From Harmothoe impar (lineage: Eukaryota; Annelida; Polychaeta; Phyllodocida; Polynoidae): 64,000 nucleotides of DNA. The position numbers and the translations under genes were made by a program. Below, piece by piece: positions 44,291 through 57,159 of the stretch. The DNA lies in the NCBI GenBank assembly GCA_947462335.1, contig OX381716.1, forward strand, positions 7,574,861 to 7,638,860, read 5' to 3'. Each line of letters opens with the position of its first letter. Position 1 is the stretch's first letter. Below the pieces are notes generated by a model. The model was not told where the DNA came from. It was given only the letters and a program-made list of their open reading frames with translations, and did no database searches.

Positions 44291-47200
44291 ATATTAGTTT
44301 TAGACAGACGTAAAAAAATGGAGTCTTACAATGATTACCTCATATTAGCATTACCACAGGGGAATTTTAAAAATATTATATTGTTATAATTTCTATTGGG
44401 ACTGATGCGCAATGACATCAGGATCACAAAACCATTCCAACTTTGTGTCTAGCTTGTCTAGAAGCAACAGAATTCGAGATTATTCATGGCAATCTATTGG
44501 AAGAATTTACCTGTAGAAAATGTGTGATCCCTCTAAAGTCACTGCAGCCACAGCTTCCACAGCTTGTTCACGGGGCTTGTCTGTGGGCCTTGTCACAGGG
44601 TTTGTAACGGGGGTGTGGCCTCTAAAATTAAGGAAACACACCTTTACAAATGTGCAAATCTGCGGCTCTTAAAATAAATTAAGGTATTAAGATACAGGTA
44701 TGATTGGATAGGTATTGATGTCATCTTTCTAATGTGTATATGAGAGAATTTGCGCAGGGTAAATATTCTGAAAAAGTGATGATTTGTGAGAAAAAAGAAA
44801 GAATACTGAAAGAATAAGATATAATGCAGAATGACAATAAGGGAATAATGAGGGGGTGCCCTCGTATGGTTAAGTGAAAAACCGCCTGTCTATGTGTGTG
44901 TATTCAGTAGGCCAACACATCCAACTGATAAGCACCACCGATTGGGGTAGCTACTCATATCCTATACCACGTCCTAGTTGTTTTTGTATACAGAGGTTAG
45001 ACAACATCTATGTTGTGACAAGTTCACTTTCTTAATCCATTCAATCATATTTGCTGTTTCCTAGTAGCAACAGCTTTCTCAGATTTATCAGTGATTTTGT
45101 GAAATCTGACTTGATCTAAAAAGCTGTACTTCTTGCTAAACTAATCTAAGCGAGTCCTCTTTTATCTGGTGAATACCTGTCATTTCCAGCACCTTTTATG
45201 GCCCGACCTTTGAGCAAGAGCCTCATGGAAATCTAATCTTTAATTGAAGCACAATCATAAAGCTATCTGCATGTCATGGGGCTATCAGTATCCAATACAT
45301 TCTGATGATATATGTCACTTTATATACCACCCTTTAGAAACCAAATTTCAAAGAACAGATAAAAACGGTGGTTTATTACATATTGGCAGCCATCAACATG
45401 CCATTATTTTAAACAATGGGGGATTTAGTTCATTGATGACATGTTGTGAAACATAATATCAACAACACTTTAGAAGAAGACCACATCTAATTCAGATTGA
45501 GACACAGTATCATTTCAAATTTATTCATGCATAGCTAGTTTAGGATTAGTTTTGCAAATCTGCTATTTTTCTTTTTATATACCAGGCATGAGTCAAGTAG
45601 TAGCCTAGTAAAAAGGATAAAACAACCCTGTTACACTGCCAGATTGCAATTGTATATCAATAGGTAGACCTTGATGTATCACTAGGTAGAAACTCCTGTT
45701 GCAACCCTTTATGGAGGGACTAATGGTACCATCTTCATTCATTACATTGACAGCCAAAGAGACAATAAACAGGGCCTTCTACCATTACAGAGACAGGAAA
45801 AGAACAAACAACCCTTGTGATTGGTGATATAAGGGTGAAATTAGGTATTGTTAGGCAAAGTAGCATTCTCCTAGCTTTTAGCCCGAAAGTATCAGATTGA
45901 TGTGCGGCTTACATTAGAGTGGATAGGGATTACTAAGAAAATGCTGGAATTATATGCTGGCCCACTGATAAAGGTGCAAATGCTTGATATTTACATTACA
46001 TGTGGAATATTAGTGTTATTTGTCTATGTGAGAGCATGCACAAGACGATTGGGTTGAAATATATATATTTGAACATTTTAATACCATTCATTGGTAATGC
46101 TATAATTTGTTTCCTCTTATGATTTCTACCCAAAAAGACTGGTCACAAAGACCTCAACAATTTTGCCCCTTATCTGTTAACCTCTCATTCCCTTCATGAT
46201 TAACTTATCATGAAAGTTGTACAAGAATGCTTAACAATAGAGCAAAGACAATTAGCAATGGGAGGATGGGGAAGCGTAATGGCAGATCCTTTTGGCTGTA
46301 CAAAACAGGTCACTCGCATTCAGTTTCTGAAATTGCCAGATGTAACAATCCAATACTGTAAGGGAATTGAATCAAAGGCTCTGAGCTAAGTCTAAAGCTA
46401 TTTCTCTAAATTTCAATTTAAATGCAATCAAATCTGTATAGTAGATATATAATAGACAATTATAGGCCCTAAGGCATGCACTGTAGCTCAACCCATTTAA
46501 CATTGCTATTGTGTAAAGAGAAATCTGGTCTATTGGATAGGATCAGAACGTTGTATTAAATAAAAAAAACTCAGACTCAGACCTGCACCCTCTGAGGACC
46601 CCATTGTGAAGTCCTTAGAGATCCTTATAGTGTCCTCATTAAACAGTACCATCATTATTCTCATGGCATTTCAGACAATTCATTTTTTTATTATTGTCAA
46701 TGGGAGGTATTTCAGTGTAATTTGAATAGGTTTCAACAATTGTAAGACCCATCTTTGCCCTTAGGTGTGTTCATTGTGAGTGTCTGGCACTGTTCAAAAG
46801 TATTTGGAGTAATTGGAGTTTCTCATTCAGCATTACCACAATACAGGCTTAATCATTCACCTGGTTTCTGAGACACCCCTATTGTTTTTATAATCATCAT
46901 ACGCCCACGCAAGACTTTAATTTCATACTCTACAGTGCTTCAAAGTCCCCATATTCATTTCTACCCAAGGTCTCCAGTCAACTGCAAATAGGTTAGTGAG
47001 GAAAGAATGACACTAGTATTCACACTCATCCTTGATTGTGGTAGTACCATAGGGAAATGTTGGCCTGGTATTTTTGAGCCTTTCAGCTTACTACTGAAAT
47101 ATAAAGATGGTTGATACTGGTAAAATCAAGGGAATTAGTCAGACCCTTATATGCCCACTCCTGCAGAATCATCTGTATTCTAATCTCGAGTCTTGCCTTA

Positions 47201-48339
47201 GGTATTCAAGGATTGTGTAGGAGGCAGCAACAAGTTGGATCAAGGTAGAGGTAAATTTATATTTGTCTTGCTTGAGTAAGACGTAAGCTGTTTAATATAG
47301 TTGAGACAAATTGATTTTTGCACAAAATTTGTAAGCCTACAGTTGCGCTATAGAACACTATGATATAGCACAGGTGGACCATATAGACAAGGGTTCACAA
47401 GTTTTAGTCTTGACAAATTGACCAAGGGGCTGTATTCCACAATGCCTTAGGCCAAGTGGAATGCCTCCCCTTGGTTAACAAGTGAGATAACAAGTGATTC
47501 TTTGTATTTATTTTTCACCTTTTGTAATTCATATTTGAAAATAAATGCCCTATTTGCATTTGATTACGTTTTTCTCTGACTTTTTAAGATGTAACATTGT
47601 TGTGAAATATGGTCGTGGGTTATTCCATAGCTTGTGAAATACGGCTTTCCTTGGTGAAGTCAATGAGACAGCCATATTTCATTAAAAATTACAACTATAG
47701 AAAGCGACTGAATTATGCATGACTATAATGTCTATTCTCAGGGGATTGGCAGCAATTACCAATGAAGGAAGCCTTCCTTGTAGTTTATGTGTCTTAACTG
47801 ACTGATAATGCATAGGTTTATGCTTCTTTTATGCAACTGTAACATATTTAGAAGAAACATTTCAATGCAAAAAATACTAACCTAGAATTGTGTTGAGGGC
47901 TAGCTTGTGCGAATAAAGGTACACTTTGATACTGGTTAGGATATGCAATGTACTGCGCAGGTGCTGCACAACCCGTGTAGAGAATAAGATTATTCATATC
48001 ACTTCGTCTGGCATTACAGCTGCTTATGCATTATTGTTCTTGGTCCTTTGAGGAAATACATAACTGTATGTACTTTTATATTTTATTGTGATTGCAGAAT
48101 AGAAACTTTGCAAATTGAAAAATAATTGAAATTGATTATTGTTCTTGTTCCCTTAAGCAAAATGCTGCTGCTCCGCTGCTCCCTTCAGACATCAGGCCCT
48201 ATTTATCCTGTGTTCCTGCTCTCCGTTCCCCTTGAGGCTAGTGTCTGCTCGACCTATAGCTCTTCTACCCTCCCTATATGATGAGGTATAGCCCTACAAT
48301 CCATTCAGACAAGATATTCCAACAACCCTTTGATTGAAT
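44291..48339. other. Non-genic interval
   Basis: Four kilobases of AT-rich sequence with no supported exon, RNA gene or strong repeat. It may be intergenic or a long intron. Confidence 0.45.
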
Positions 48340-48389
48340 GGTCCAAGTGGTTTGCTCCAACAGAAAAAAACTTGATATCAAATATGGCT

Positions 48390-48965
48390 GCACAGGGGTT
48401 GGTCAGGAGCTCAGGTTGGAAGCTATACATTAAGATCTGTGATGTTGTCTGCTGGCATTTTGCAGGATACATTAAATTCTATTTTAAATTGATACTTGGA
48501 ATTTAGTAAAAAAAAAAAATGGCCGGAGGGATATATGACAGAGAAAGAAAAAAATCAGTCTAAATGGCAGTAGAGCCACAATCTTTACTATTGGATTGTT
48601 TACTTTATAATTTTAGCTTGACTGCTTTCAAAAGGTATACACTAAGTGGCTGTGTGTGGACAAATGTAGGCGTAAGTATCAGTTAATTGAGTTCAATGAG
48701 ATTATTTGATGAAATTCATAATTCATTCTATATAATTTATAGCTATATAAGCAGTAATGATATCTGGAATTTTCTCTCTTTGAAATTGCCTCATACTTCA
48801 AATAAGCTCAGCCAGGTTAGCCTAAGATTTATCGGTCATAGGGCCGCTCTGGTCCTAACACCAGATCTCTTCAATCTCACTGAAGCTCAGGGGTGAAAAT
48901 ATATTTAAAATTGTTGCAGGCCAGTTTGCTAACAACAAACATTCCTGCCTGATAAGGAGCCAGTG
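48390..48965 (+). repeat. Dispersed repeat family Z, copy 1
   Basis: Blocks in the same order as 52430-53210: GGTCAGGAGCTCAGG, GCTGGCATT, GGGATATATGACAGAG-like, AGAGCCACAATCTTTACTATT, AGCCAGGTTAG, and GGCCAGTTTGCTAA. Diverged and non-coding; the 69-codon frame at 48687 lies inside it. Confidence 0.75.
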
Positions 48966-49189
48966 TAGGACTGAGGGAACCAGGTCAGCAGGAAGAATGG
49001 GCCACAGGCAGGGAGTCTACAATTATCCTGCTATCCTGTAGCTAATATTAGACTATTACGTCCTGACTGCTATATACACTCACGAGAAATAGTTAAATCT
49101 TGCCGAACCGTCTATCAGAACAGATGTAGGTCTTATGGTTAGGTGTAGTCATTATCAACAACTAGCGTATGAGGTGGGTTTGTGTTCCC

Positions 49190-49415
49190 CAATCTTGTAG
49201 TTATAAAATGACAAACTAATTCCCCAACCCTACTCCTTGTCATTTTAAAATAACAAAACAATCCCCCAATAGAACCCCTTGTAGTTATAAAATGACATAA
49301 GAATCACCTAACCTTCCCCCCTAATGGTTTTAAAATGACAAAATAATCGCCCAACCTAACCCCTTTTGGATATAAAACAGTCCCCTAATCTTACCCCCTG
49401 TGATTTTTAAATGGC
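49190..49415 (+). repeat. Degenerate ~45-bp tandem repeat, about five units
   Basis: Units read roughly CCCCTTGTAGTTATAAAATGAC followed by a short A-rich stretch, AATC, and CCCCAACC. Divergence between units is high, so the array is old. Confidence 0.75.
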
Positions 49416-49653
49416 CGCTTCCTGAGGTGGAGGACTGTGTGCTTGTCACACCCTGATGCACAGACCTCACCTTTTGTTCAAAACCAGGTCATGGCTTGAT
49501 TTATCTACAGTAACATCCCCAAGAATTTGTGACACACATGTTGTAGGAATACAATATATTGAGGGTCTTCTTATTAATAGACATGTGATATTTTCTTCTT
49601 ATAATGCAATAAATTTTCTATTTGTGTATTCTTTAATCATCATAACATCTTAA

Positions 49654-49837
49654 CCTTTTCAGGGCGGCATGATACCTTAATGCATCATGCCCTTGGTCAT
49701 CATCGTGGATGAATACAGCCCTGGCGTATAACTCACCAGTGCTGCATTGATGCATCATGCCAACCCTACGGGGTTCAGACACCCACGAAGGCTCTACATG
49801 ATGCACCAATCTAGCACCGGCATGTATACTTAAAGGG
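49654..49837. mobile_element. ~184-bp MITE-like element with TTAA flanks
   Basis: Flanked by TTAA at 49650-49653 and 49838-49841. Ends read CCTTTTCAGGGCGGCATGATA and, inverted, CCCTTTAAGTATACATGCCGG. The interior has inverted TGATGCATCATGCC-type blocks. The terminal repeats are imperfect, so this is an older copy, possibly piggyBac-like. Confidence 0.5.
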
Positions 49838-50228
49838 TTAAGGAGTGAATTCCCTTAGAATTAGTTCACACTGTGTATACATACCAATAGTATTAGTTTG
49901 TGACTAATTTTCTTGGTTCCTTTCTTTTCATGGTGGGTGTGTGGGAGTGTTGCCCTACATAGCACATACTATGTTGGCAGGTACAGTCCTCCTTTGTTCA
50001 CTATCTTTGGATACACATGTACTTCATACTTCACTTTGCCTAATCTGACTATCTACAAAGCTAACTATAAATAAATTATTGCGTGACATCAGTGCGAAGA
50101 AGCCTGACATCACAACTCTGTCATTCTGTTTTAATCACTTAACCTGTCGCTATGCTAGGCAGATATTATTCATATCATCTGATATATTTGAGTAGATGTC
50201 CTTAAAGGCTTTCCTTTCCCTCATAATG

Positions 50229-50400
50229 TCTCAGTAGGCTCCATATACATATCTGTTCTACAATTCCTATGTGATAGAGTGCACCGTCATCCCATAAGCT
50301 AGCATCCTATACAGACCTAATCTACAAGAATAATCAGACATAGAATACTCTACTACATCATCCTGTCTGTATATTATAGAGTCATTCAGGAAGAAAGAGA
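50229..50400 (+). repeat. Dispersed repeat family W, copy 2
   Basis: Diverged counterpart of 41464-41720. The minus-strand 71-codon frame here is repeat sequence. Confidence 0.7.
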
Positions 50401-50499
50401 GATCTTTGATGAGGACGCTCTGAGCATCATCTGCATAATGTTGAATACTGCTATTAGAAGGGCAGATGATACAACTACCCAAAAGGTCAGGTTTCCGAA

Positions 50500-50850
50500 A
50501 ATGTCAAATTTGAAAAATGGGTCAGAATTTTGGAAAATGCCCTAATTGTCGGGGGGGAAATTGCAAAAAAGGGTCAGATTTTCAGAAAAAGTCCAATTTG
50601 GCAAGAAAAAAGACAGAACGGTCGTATATTTAGTAAAACATAATAGAAAATCACATAATAGAAAATCTCCCCAATTAATATTTGACATTTTTCTTAACAA
50701 ATTGGCATTTTTTGAAGGACTGAACCTTTTTGTGAATTTAGCATTTTTCTCACCAAATTAGATAATTCTAAAAAATCGGACCCAAATTTCATGTTTTCTT
50801 GCCGAATCGGACCTTTTTTCAAGAATTTGACCCTTTTTGTGAGATTTGAT
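50500..50850. mobile_element. Imperfect foldback element
   Basis: 50571-50609 (GGGTCAGATTTTCAG, then AAGTCCAATTTGGCAAGAAA) is mirrored by 50793-50833 (TTTTCTTGCCGAATCGGACC, then AATTTGACCC). Outer parts also alternate GGTCAGA-type and TTTGACC-type blocks. No coding and no identified target duplication. Confidence 0.55.
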
Positions 50851-51274
50851 ATTTAGTACAGGAGATGGTCAGGCTATATCTCCTGAAGAAAAGGGGTTAT
50901 TTAAGTATGCTTTCTAGACCCAAAAATCATGCTGATCCTAAGAAATGTCTTCTTGATAATGGCAGCCCGTGCGCAAGGTTGGACATGTGGAGATAGGGTA
51001 TTTTGGACTCGGGAAACCGATTCCCCGTGTTAAAGTATTGTTTGGTATACTAAAGTATATATTAAAAGCATGCAAAAACCAGTAAAGTGGCAAATTGTTA
51101 ACATTGACACGTACATTCAAGCCGCGCCTTATTCACTGAGGTACCACTTTGGTCTGCCAGGCAAGATATTCTACTAGATGACCTCTTTAGCCCCTAACAC
51201 ATGGGAAATGACCTAGTGCTTCAATAGGCTCTTGGGCTTTCATTAAACAGGGCACCCAAGAAAGGAGAAGGCAG

Positions 51275-51790
51275 GGTAGTCAAATCTGTGGTCATACTAC
51301 GCTAACCTGATTATACAAACCAGCTTACCACATGCACCAGGAATAATCACATCACCATTCACCTACTCTGGTACTAATGATAACTGAAGTTGAATGCTGC
51401 AAAGAGGGTTTCAGATTGCAGTTGAAAACAAAGTAATGGACTGAACTCATTTTCATTTGATTGGAGATGGTACTCTCCTCTCTGTTAAGTATCCCTCTCT
51501 GAGATTGGTGCTTTTGACAAAGGTCAGGGTTAATGTTGTTTAATCACGCAGGAAGGGGTGGTAATTGCATTCCCATTGTCACAAATTGCCCTACCTCACT
51601 TTTTTTTCACTCAATTATCTACTTTTGCTCAGTTGAAAGTCACCACCATTGTTTAACATTTCCATATAGTTGTTATTTGTCTCATGACTGTCAATAGATC
51701 CAAGTTCACCAATAAATGTCTCTGGTTGGTTTAGGAACAACCCGTTGCTGATCACCTTCTCATGTTTTGGATTCCTTGGAGGTTATTTAA
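51275..51790 (+). repeat. Dispersed repeat family Y, copy 3
   Basis: Contains CACATGCACCAGGAATAATC, GGTACTCTCCTCTCTGTTAA, GTATCCCTCTCTGAGATTGG and TTAATCACGCAGGAAGGG. It is closest to copy 1 in the 5' half and to copy 2 in the 3' extension. Confidence 0.75.
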
Positions 51791-52429
51791 CTACTGGAGT
51801 GTGAGACAATCAATGGGAGGCAAATAGAGAGATGATCAGCTGTGAAAAATTTCAGAGAAATGATTGACTGTGCCTTTCATATTCATGATAAAGGGCACCT
51901 GAAATCACCTAATCACCTATTCAGCATCCCTACTTGTAGTCTGTATCCTCAAAGTCTCCAACCCCAATGTTATCCACTTCTCAAACACTGCCATCAAACT
52001 CAATGTCTGATGATCTTTTTTTTATTCGCCTATTCATCCAAATACTGTTAACCTCTTCTGCTGCTTTGAACCATGACTCAAGTTTAATGAGTTAAATTTG
52101 TCTTGAAGGCCTTTGGCTGTGTTGCATGAGATCAGGCCATTGTGAAGTGTTTGACTTGGTGCAATCTTTGACTGGGTGCCAACTTTGACCAGGTGCCATC
52201 TTTGACTGGCCATCATAAAAAAAAGATTTAATGCTTGACAGACAATGTTATAAAGCTGTTGAACAGAGAAATACAATCTATAATGGTTATAATATCTCCT
52301 CAGGATAATAAAGAACAGATTAACAATAACAACCAGTTCAAATATGGCAGCCAGTCTAAGACGTTCAAAATGGCCTGATCTCATGAGACACAGCCTTATA
52401 TCACAGTACTAAGGAAGGGTTATGTTATG
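51791..52429. other. Non-genic interval
   Basis: A short GACTKGGTGCCA...TTTGAC unit repeats three times near 52155-52210. The 116-codon minus frame 52034-52384 spans it and shows no recognisable motif. Confidence 0.45.
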
Positions 52430-53210
52430 GATAGGCAGCAGTCAGAGGCTGATCAGGACCTCAGGCTGCAAGCTATATATCTAGATTTGTGCTGCTGTCA
52501 GCTGGCATTCCCTGTGGAGGATAAGATCCCATTAAATTGCTATTTAGAACTTTGTATAAGATGCCCATGGCATATATGACGGAGGCAGAGAAACACATTT
52601 ATAAATCACAATATAGCCACAATGTTCACTATTGAATTGTAACCCTTGTTAATGTTAGCTCTGTTTAATTTAAGTGCCGATCCTGATGAAGGCCCACCAT
52701 AGCCGAAATGTTGATCATACTACAACCTGATACCACTCATATCATCATGCATCATTCTCATCCACTTGATTGCTACCTTCTGCAATAAAACTACCAGCAA
52801 TAATTTAAATCGACTGTGTCTGGTTTTGTGTGACATGCAACTATCAGTACTTAATTGATGATAGAGGGTATCAGTAATTGTTTACTTTACTGAGAAAATA
52901 AGGATGAGTTTCACAATTCATTTGGGTATATCATACTACACCTGATAACCTGTTTTTATGCTCTTAAGAGTCTTCCTTTATGAAATTGCCAATACACTTA
53001 GCCAGGTTAGTATGATTAAGATTCATCAGTCAGCTTGAAACTCATTAACTATTTCAGTCATGCAGTAGGCAATCCCTAGGGGTGCTTTGGTCCAAACATT
53101 AGATTTCCTCAATCTCTCTGCAACTCAGAAGTGGCACTATGATTGAAACTGTGGCAGGCCAGTTTGCTAAAGACAAACCCGCCTGCCTGATGAAGCATAG
53201 CAGACCCTGT
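52430..53210 (+). repeat. Dispersed repeat family Z, copy 2, with retroelement-like tail inserted
   Basis: Order of blocks as in copy 1 (48390-48965). Between the ATAGCCACAATGTTCACTATT block and the GCCAGGTTAG block lies a tail, 52670-52870, with CCTGATGAAGGCCCACCATA, GCCGAAATGTTG and CTGCAATAAAACTACC. Copy 1 lacks this, so it is probably a separate insertion. Confidence 0.7.
52683..52708 (+). ncRNA. Hammerhead-like core motif in a repeat tail
   Basis: CTGATGA, then A-GGC, an 8-nt loop, GCC, then GAAA. GTTG and CAAC further on (52710-52726) could form a short stem III. As at 39527, an extra A separates the first box from stem II, and no clear NUH cleavage triplet follows. Confidence 0.3.
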
Positions 53211-54169
53211 GTAGGTTAGTAAGCCAAGTGGTCCACATTCAGAAAATGTAGTGTCACTACAGATTTAAATTGAAGGATAATGGATTGAAACAAAGCATGA
53301 TTTCAATAACATAGTTTCTCTTCACAGTATCAAATATTTAGAAGGAACAGAAAAAGTAGTACAAACTGCATCTTTTCAGAGAAGATGACTTTTTCTAAAA
53401 GGAAGACGGAGATTTTGTCTGACTGATCCCTGTTCACATCTATTTCTGGTATATGTCTACCCCTTTCCTGCTTCTCATTTTAGTGCACCACCCTTACCAA
53501 TCTGCAAGATTGCATTGCGAGTCTTCTCTGCCCCCTGTTCCCTGTTGTGCCCCTCAGTCTGACCCTCTCTTATTGTTGTATCTCTCTCACTGCTATACAG
53601 CACAGCATGAGGTACCATGCAGCAGTGTGTAGTGTGCTTGTAGAATCTACACGTCCTTCTGTACCCCCACAACACTCCACCCCACACACAATGTCCCTCC
53701 CTCTTCCTCTAAATATATTTGGTATTTGATCTCATGGCTCTAGGGTGTATTGTCCCCACACCTTTCTCTGGTGTACATCCAAGCTTTCTCTGTGCCTCCA
53801 TCTAGTCCAGTTGCTTTAACATATCCTTCGCCACAGTAAATCCAGCTATTGCCTTCCCTGCTTATATATATTGAGTGTGAATGATTGATTGAGGTCCTTC
53901 ATATGAAAAGTCTAGAAATAGTGAATAATGAGAATGTTTTACACTGGATTTAACTCGTGTACCGTTCAAAGGTCATTTTTCCATGGCTACAAATACATTG
54001 TATTAGGGTAAGAAACCTGAAAGGGTTGAGTACACCTCAAGAATAGACACATAAATCTGTGCCACTGTCCCTGTCCCGCTGGCCCTATCAAGGGACCCGA
54101 AGGCATACAAAGTCCCCCTAAAGTGCCTCTTAGAATATATAAAAGTGGTATTAAGGTTAAATGACTAAT
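53211..54169. other. Non-genic interval
   Basis: No supported gene. A C/T-rich stretch at 53460-53720 gives short frames on both strands. Confidence 0.45.
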
Positions 54170-54200
54170 TTGTCTGCTCAATATTAAAGCTTATTTACAA

Positions 54201-56797
54201 ATGACAAATATGGGCTACATCAACAATTGTGAAACTTGTGACCCTAGCTGTAAATTTATAGAAATCCAATGTATTAGGGTTGAAAAACCAAACAATAAGC
54301 GGCTAGTATTGGTCAATGTTTACAGACCCCCTAAAAGTTGTAAGGTAGAATTTATACGTCTACTGAAAGAGACGCTTGGAGCCATACCTGAGAGAAATAA
54401 GGTAGAAATTATCTTGACGGGTGATATTAACATAAACCTAGCCCTGGTTAGAGATGAACGGGTTAAAGATTTCAAGAAATTGATGAAGGATTTTGGTCTT
54501 AGAATTTTAATTAAAGAATTTACTCGCTGTGTTGGCAAAGCCAAATCCATAATAGATGTCATTTGTACAAACGCCAAGTATGTAAACAAGTCTGGTTTGT
54601 TAAATCTGAATATAACTGATCATTATGCAATATACATGGTAAGGAAAAAGAATGTTGAGAAGAAACCCAAGATTAAACATGTCGGTCACTCGTATAAGAA
54701 ATATGATCAAGCTCGTCTTGCTGGTGACTTAAATTTACATGATTGGACAACTTTTGATAACTCGAGGGATCCCTCATTGAAATGGGATATTTTACATAAT
54801 GTTATTGAGACCTCCCTTGACAAGATGTGCCCAATTAAGACATTTAATATCCCAGAAGATAGAGAAGAGTGGGTCACCGATCACATGATTAATGTATTGC
54901 GCGACAAAAATAATCTTCTAGCCAAAGCTAGACGTACTGGCCTGGATGTGGATAGAGCTAGGGCAGATAAAGCCAAGCGCCAGGGTAACAAATACGCAAG
55001 GTCTGTAAAAAGGAAATGTATTAGAGATGAATTAAAAGCCAGTGAGGGTAATGCTACTGAATTCTGGCGGAAAATCCAAAAACTAATTCCGGATTCACCC
55101 AAGCACTCGATAGTGGAACTTGTGGACACTGAAAGTAACATCCCTGTTGAGGAGTCAAATGTGGCCACACATATTAATACATTCTTTACAAATATAGGGC
55201 CCAATCTCTCAAGAGATATGCATGATGTATGGAAGCCGTATGATGAGAGAATGCATGAAACTCTGCTCGATTTTGGATGCACTGTTAATGAAGTTAGGAC
55301 TGTGATTAAGCAAATCAATACTAGGAAATCATCAGCAATTGATAACATGTCAAATATGGTTATAAAAGATGCCTTCACACATATGGTGGATAAGGTCACA
55401 GATATGTTTAAATGTTCCTTTGAAACACTGTGCCAAATAAATGGAAAACTGCTACCATAGTACCTGTGTATAAATCTGGTAACCCTAAACATGTTGGAAA
55501 TTATAGACCCATAGCGTTGACACCAACCCCCTGTAAGCTCATAGAAAAACTTGTACATAAACACATTATGAATTTCCTCACTAGATTCAATATATTGTCT
55601 CCTCATCAAGGTGGATTCAGAGCAGGGAAGTCAACAATAGCAACCTTAGCTGATTTCACAGACTGTATATCCCGTGACCTGAACGTAGCCAAGCCCACTG
55701 TGGCAGTGTTTATAGATTTAAGTAAGGCTTTTGACACCGTGGACCACTCCATTCTATCCGACAAGCTAGAAAATTATGGCATAAGAAATAATAATTTAAA
55801 ATGGTTAAATAGCTATTTAGGCCAAAGGATACAAAAAACCAAGGTAAACAATACTCTGTCCGATCCCCTTGGAGTGGTCTGCGGTGTCCCACAGGGCTCA
55901 ATATTAGGACCATTGCTGTTCTTACTTTATGTGAACGACCTGCCAAAATGTGTAAAAAATTCGAGTATAAAACTCTATGCCGATGATACTGTCATTTTTG
56001 ACTCTGATGTTAATATAGAAAATATTCATAAGAAATTACAATCCAGTCTTGACCTGTTTGGTTTATGGTGCCTCCAAAATAAGTTAACTGTAAATACAGG
56101 GAAAACAAAGGTAATGGCCTTTACAGCTTCAAAAAGGAAGTTAAATGCTATGGACATAAATCTGTTTTTACATGATACTAAGCTCATGGTGGTCCAGTCA
56201 TACAAATATCTCGGTGTACTGTTAGATTCTCATTTGAAATATGATTTACATGTCAAACAACAGCTCAAATCCATAAACCACAAGACATTTATAGTGGCAA
56301 ATCTTAGAACATCAATGACAAAAGGTATAGCATTCAAAATTTACAAATCCAAAATCTTGCCATACTTTGATTATGGAGATCAACTTTTTTGCTCCGCGGC
56401 CAAATATATTCTTGATGACCTGCAGTTTGCACAAAATAGGTGCCTTAAGATATGTTTAAAGGTTGACCACCTTACAGATACCAATGTGGTACATGCAAAT
56501 TCCAAATTCCCATTGTTAAGCCATAGAAGAAAAGTACATCTGGAATATTTCATGTATAAGAGAGCACAAAACCCTGAATATACGGTAAATAGAAATCTCC
56601 CCACACGCGCACATGTAGGACCTATCCTTTTTAGACATACACCACATACTGATGTTTATTACAGGTCAGTTGAACATTATGGAACCATGTTGTGGAATGC
56701 ACTCCCGGCACCTGTACGCCTCCTACCAACCCACACTAGTTTTAAAAATGATAGAAAACTATGGTTGGAGGGAGAGGTACCTATAATTGTTAATTAA
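54201..56797 (+). pseudogene. LINE endonuclease-reverse transcriptase, one frameshift
   Basis: Part one (54201-55460, 419 codons) has endonuclease/exonuclease/phosphatase-fold motifs VNVYRPP (residues 38-44), TGDININ (73-79) and TDH (139-141), then an RT-proximal linker. The N-terminal catalytic Asn and Glu blocks are missing. Near 55427 the frame shifts by one base. Part two (55430-56797) carries the RT: NYRPIAL, GGFRAGKST, FIDLSKAFDTVDH (94-106), GVPQGSILGP (152-161) and the catalytic YADD (183-186), then the thumb and a C-terminal region. The shift falls between conserved blocks, so it looks like a single indel. The minus-strand 242-codon frame is a shadow. Confidence 0.9.
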
Positions 56798-56931
56798 ATC
56801 TTTGGTTATAACTAGTCTATGTACATGTGATTGACTAAAGAGTCTACCTGAACCTAGGTTAAGAGTGGCTTGGTCTAAACAGGACCAAGATAAATTTTCA
56901 TAAATGTCAATGTATTTTCCTGTGAAGGAAA

Positions 56932-56992
56932 GGGTTCCCCTAGAAGATCCTCCACACACCTAATTTGCGTGGGAGGAGGGGAACCTTTCTAT
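56932..56992 (+). other. Hairpin in the LINE 3' UTR
   Basis: AAAGGGTTCCCCT near 56930-56942 can pair with GGAGGGGAACCTTT near 56973-56987, with one bulge and a ~35-nt loop. Stem-loops in LINE 3' UTRs are known to be recognised by their own RT in some families; here that is inference. Confidence 0.5.
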
Positions 56993-57159
56993 TCTGAGTT
57001 TATTTGTAATATAATTCTTTTTTACTGAAATACTGGGATATTGATGCTATTATACAGGAGTGCACCTACAGCACACATGCGATTAATATTTCGGTGTACT
57101 GGAACTGTATAAACTCAGAAATAAAGATAAATGTTTGTAAAAAAAGTGTTCTTGGGAGG

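Larger units (their letters stand above)
54170..57146 (+). mobile_element. 5'-truncated CR1/L2/jockey-like LINE
   Basis: A non-LTR retrotransposon holding the C-terminal half of its endonuclease, a complete-looking reverse transcriptase and a 3' UTR. The UTR ends in AGAAATAAAGATAAATG and TTTGTAAAAAAAG near 57146. The left boundary is approximate because the N-terminal endonuclease and 5' UTR are missing, as usual after incomplete target-primed reverse transcription. Only one frameshift interrupts 2.6 kb of coding, so the insertion is young. It lies directly beside an inverted family R repeat. Confidence 0.9.

Noticed and set aside
55710..55946. Minus-strand ORFs within the LINE and RT regions
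   Set aside because: They are antisense shadows of the endonuclease-RT and DIRS-type RT frames.
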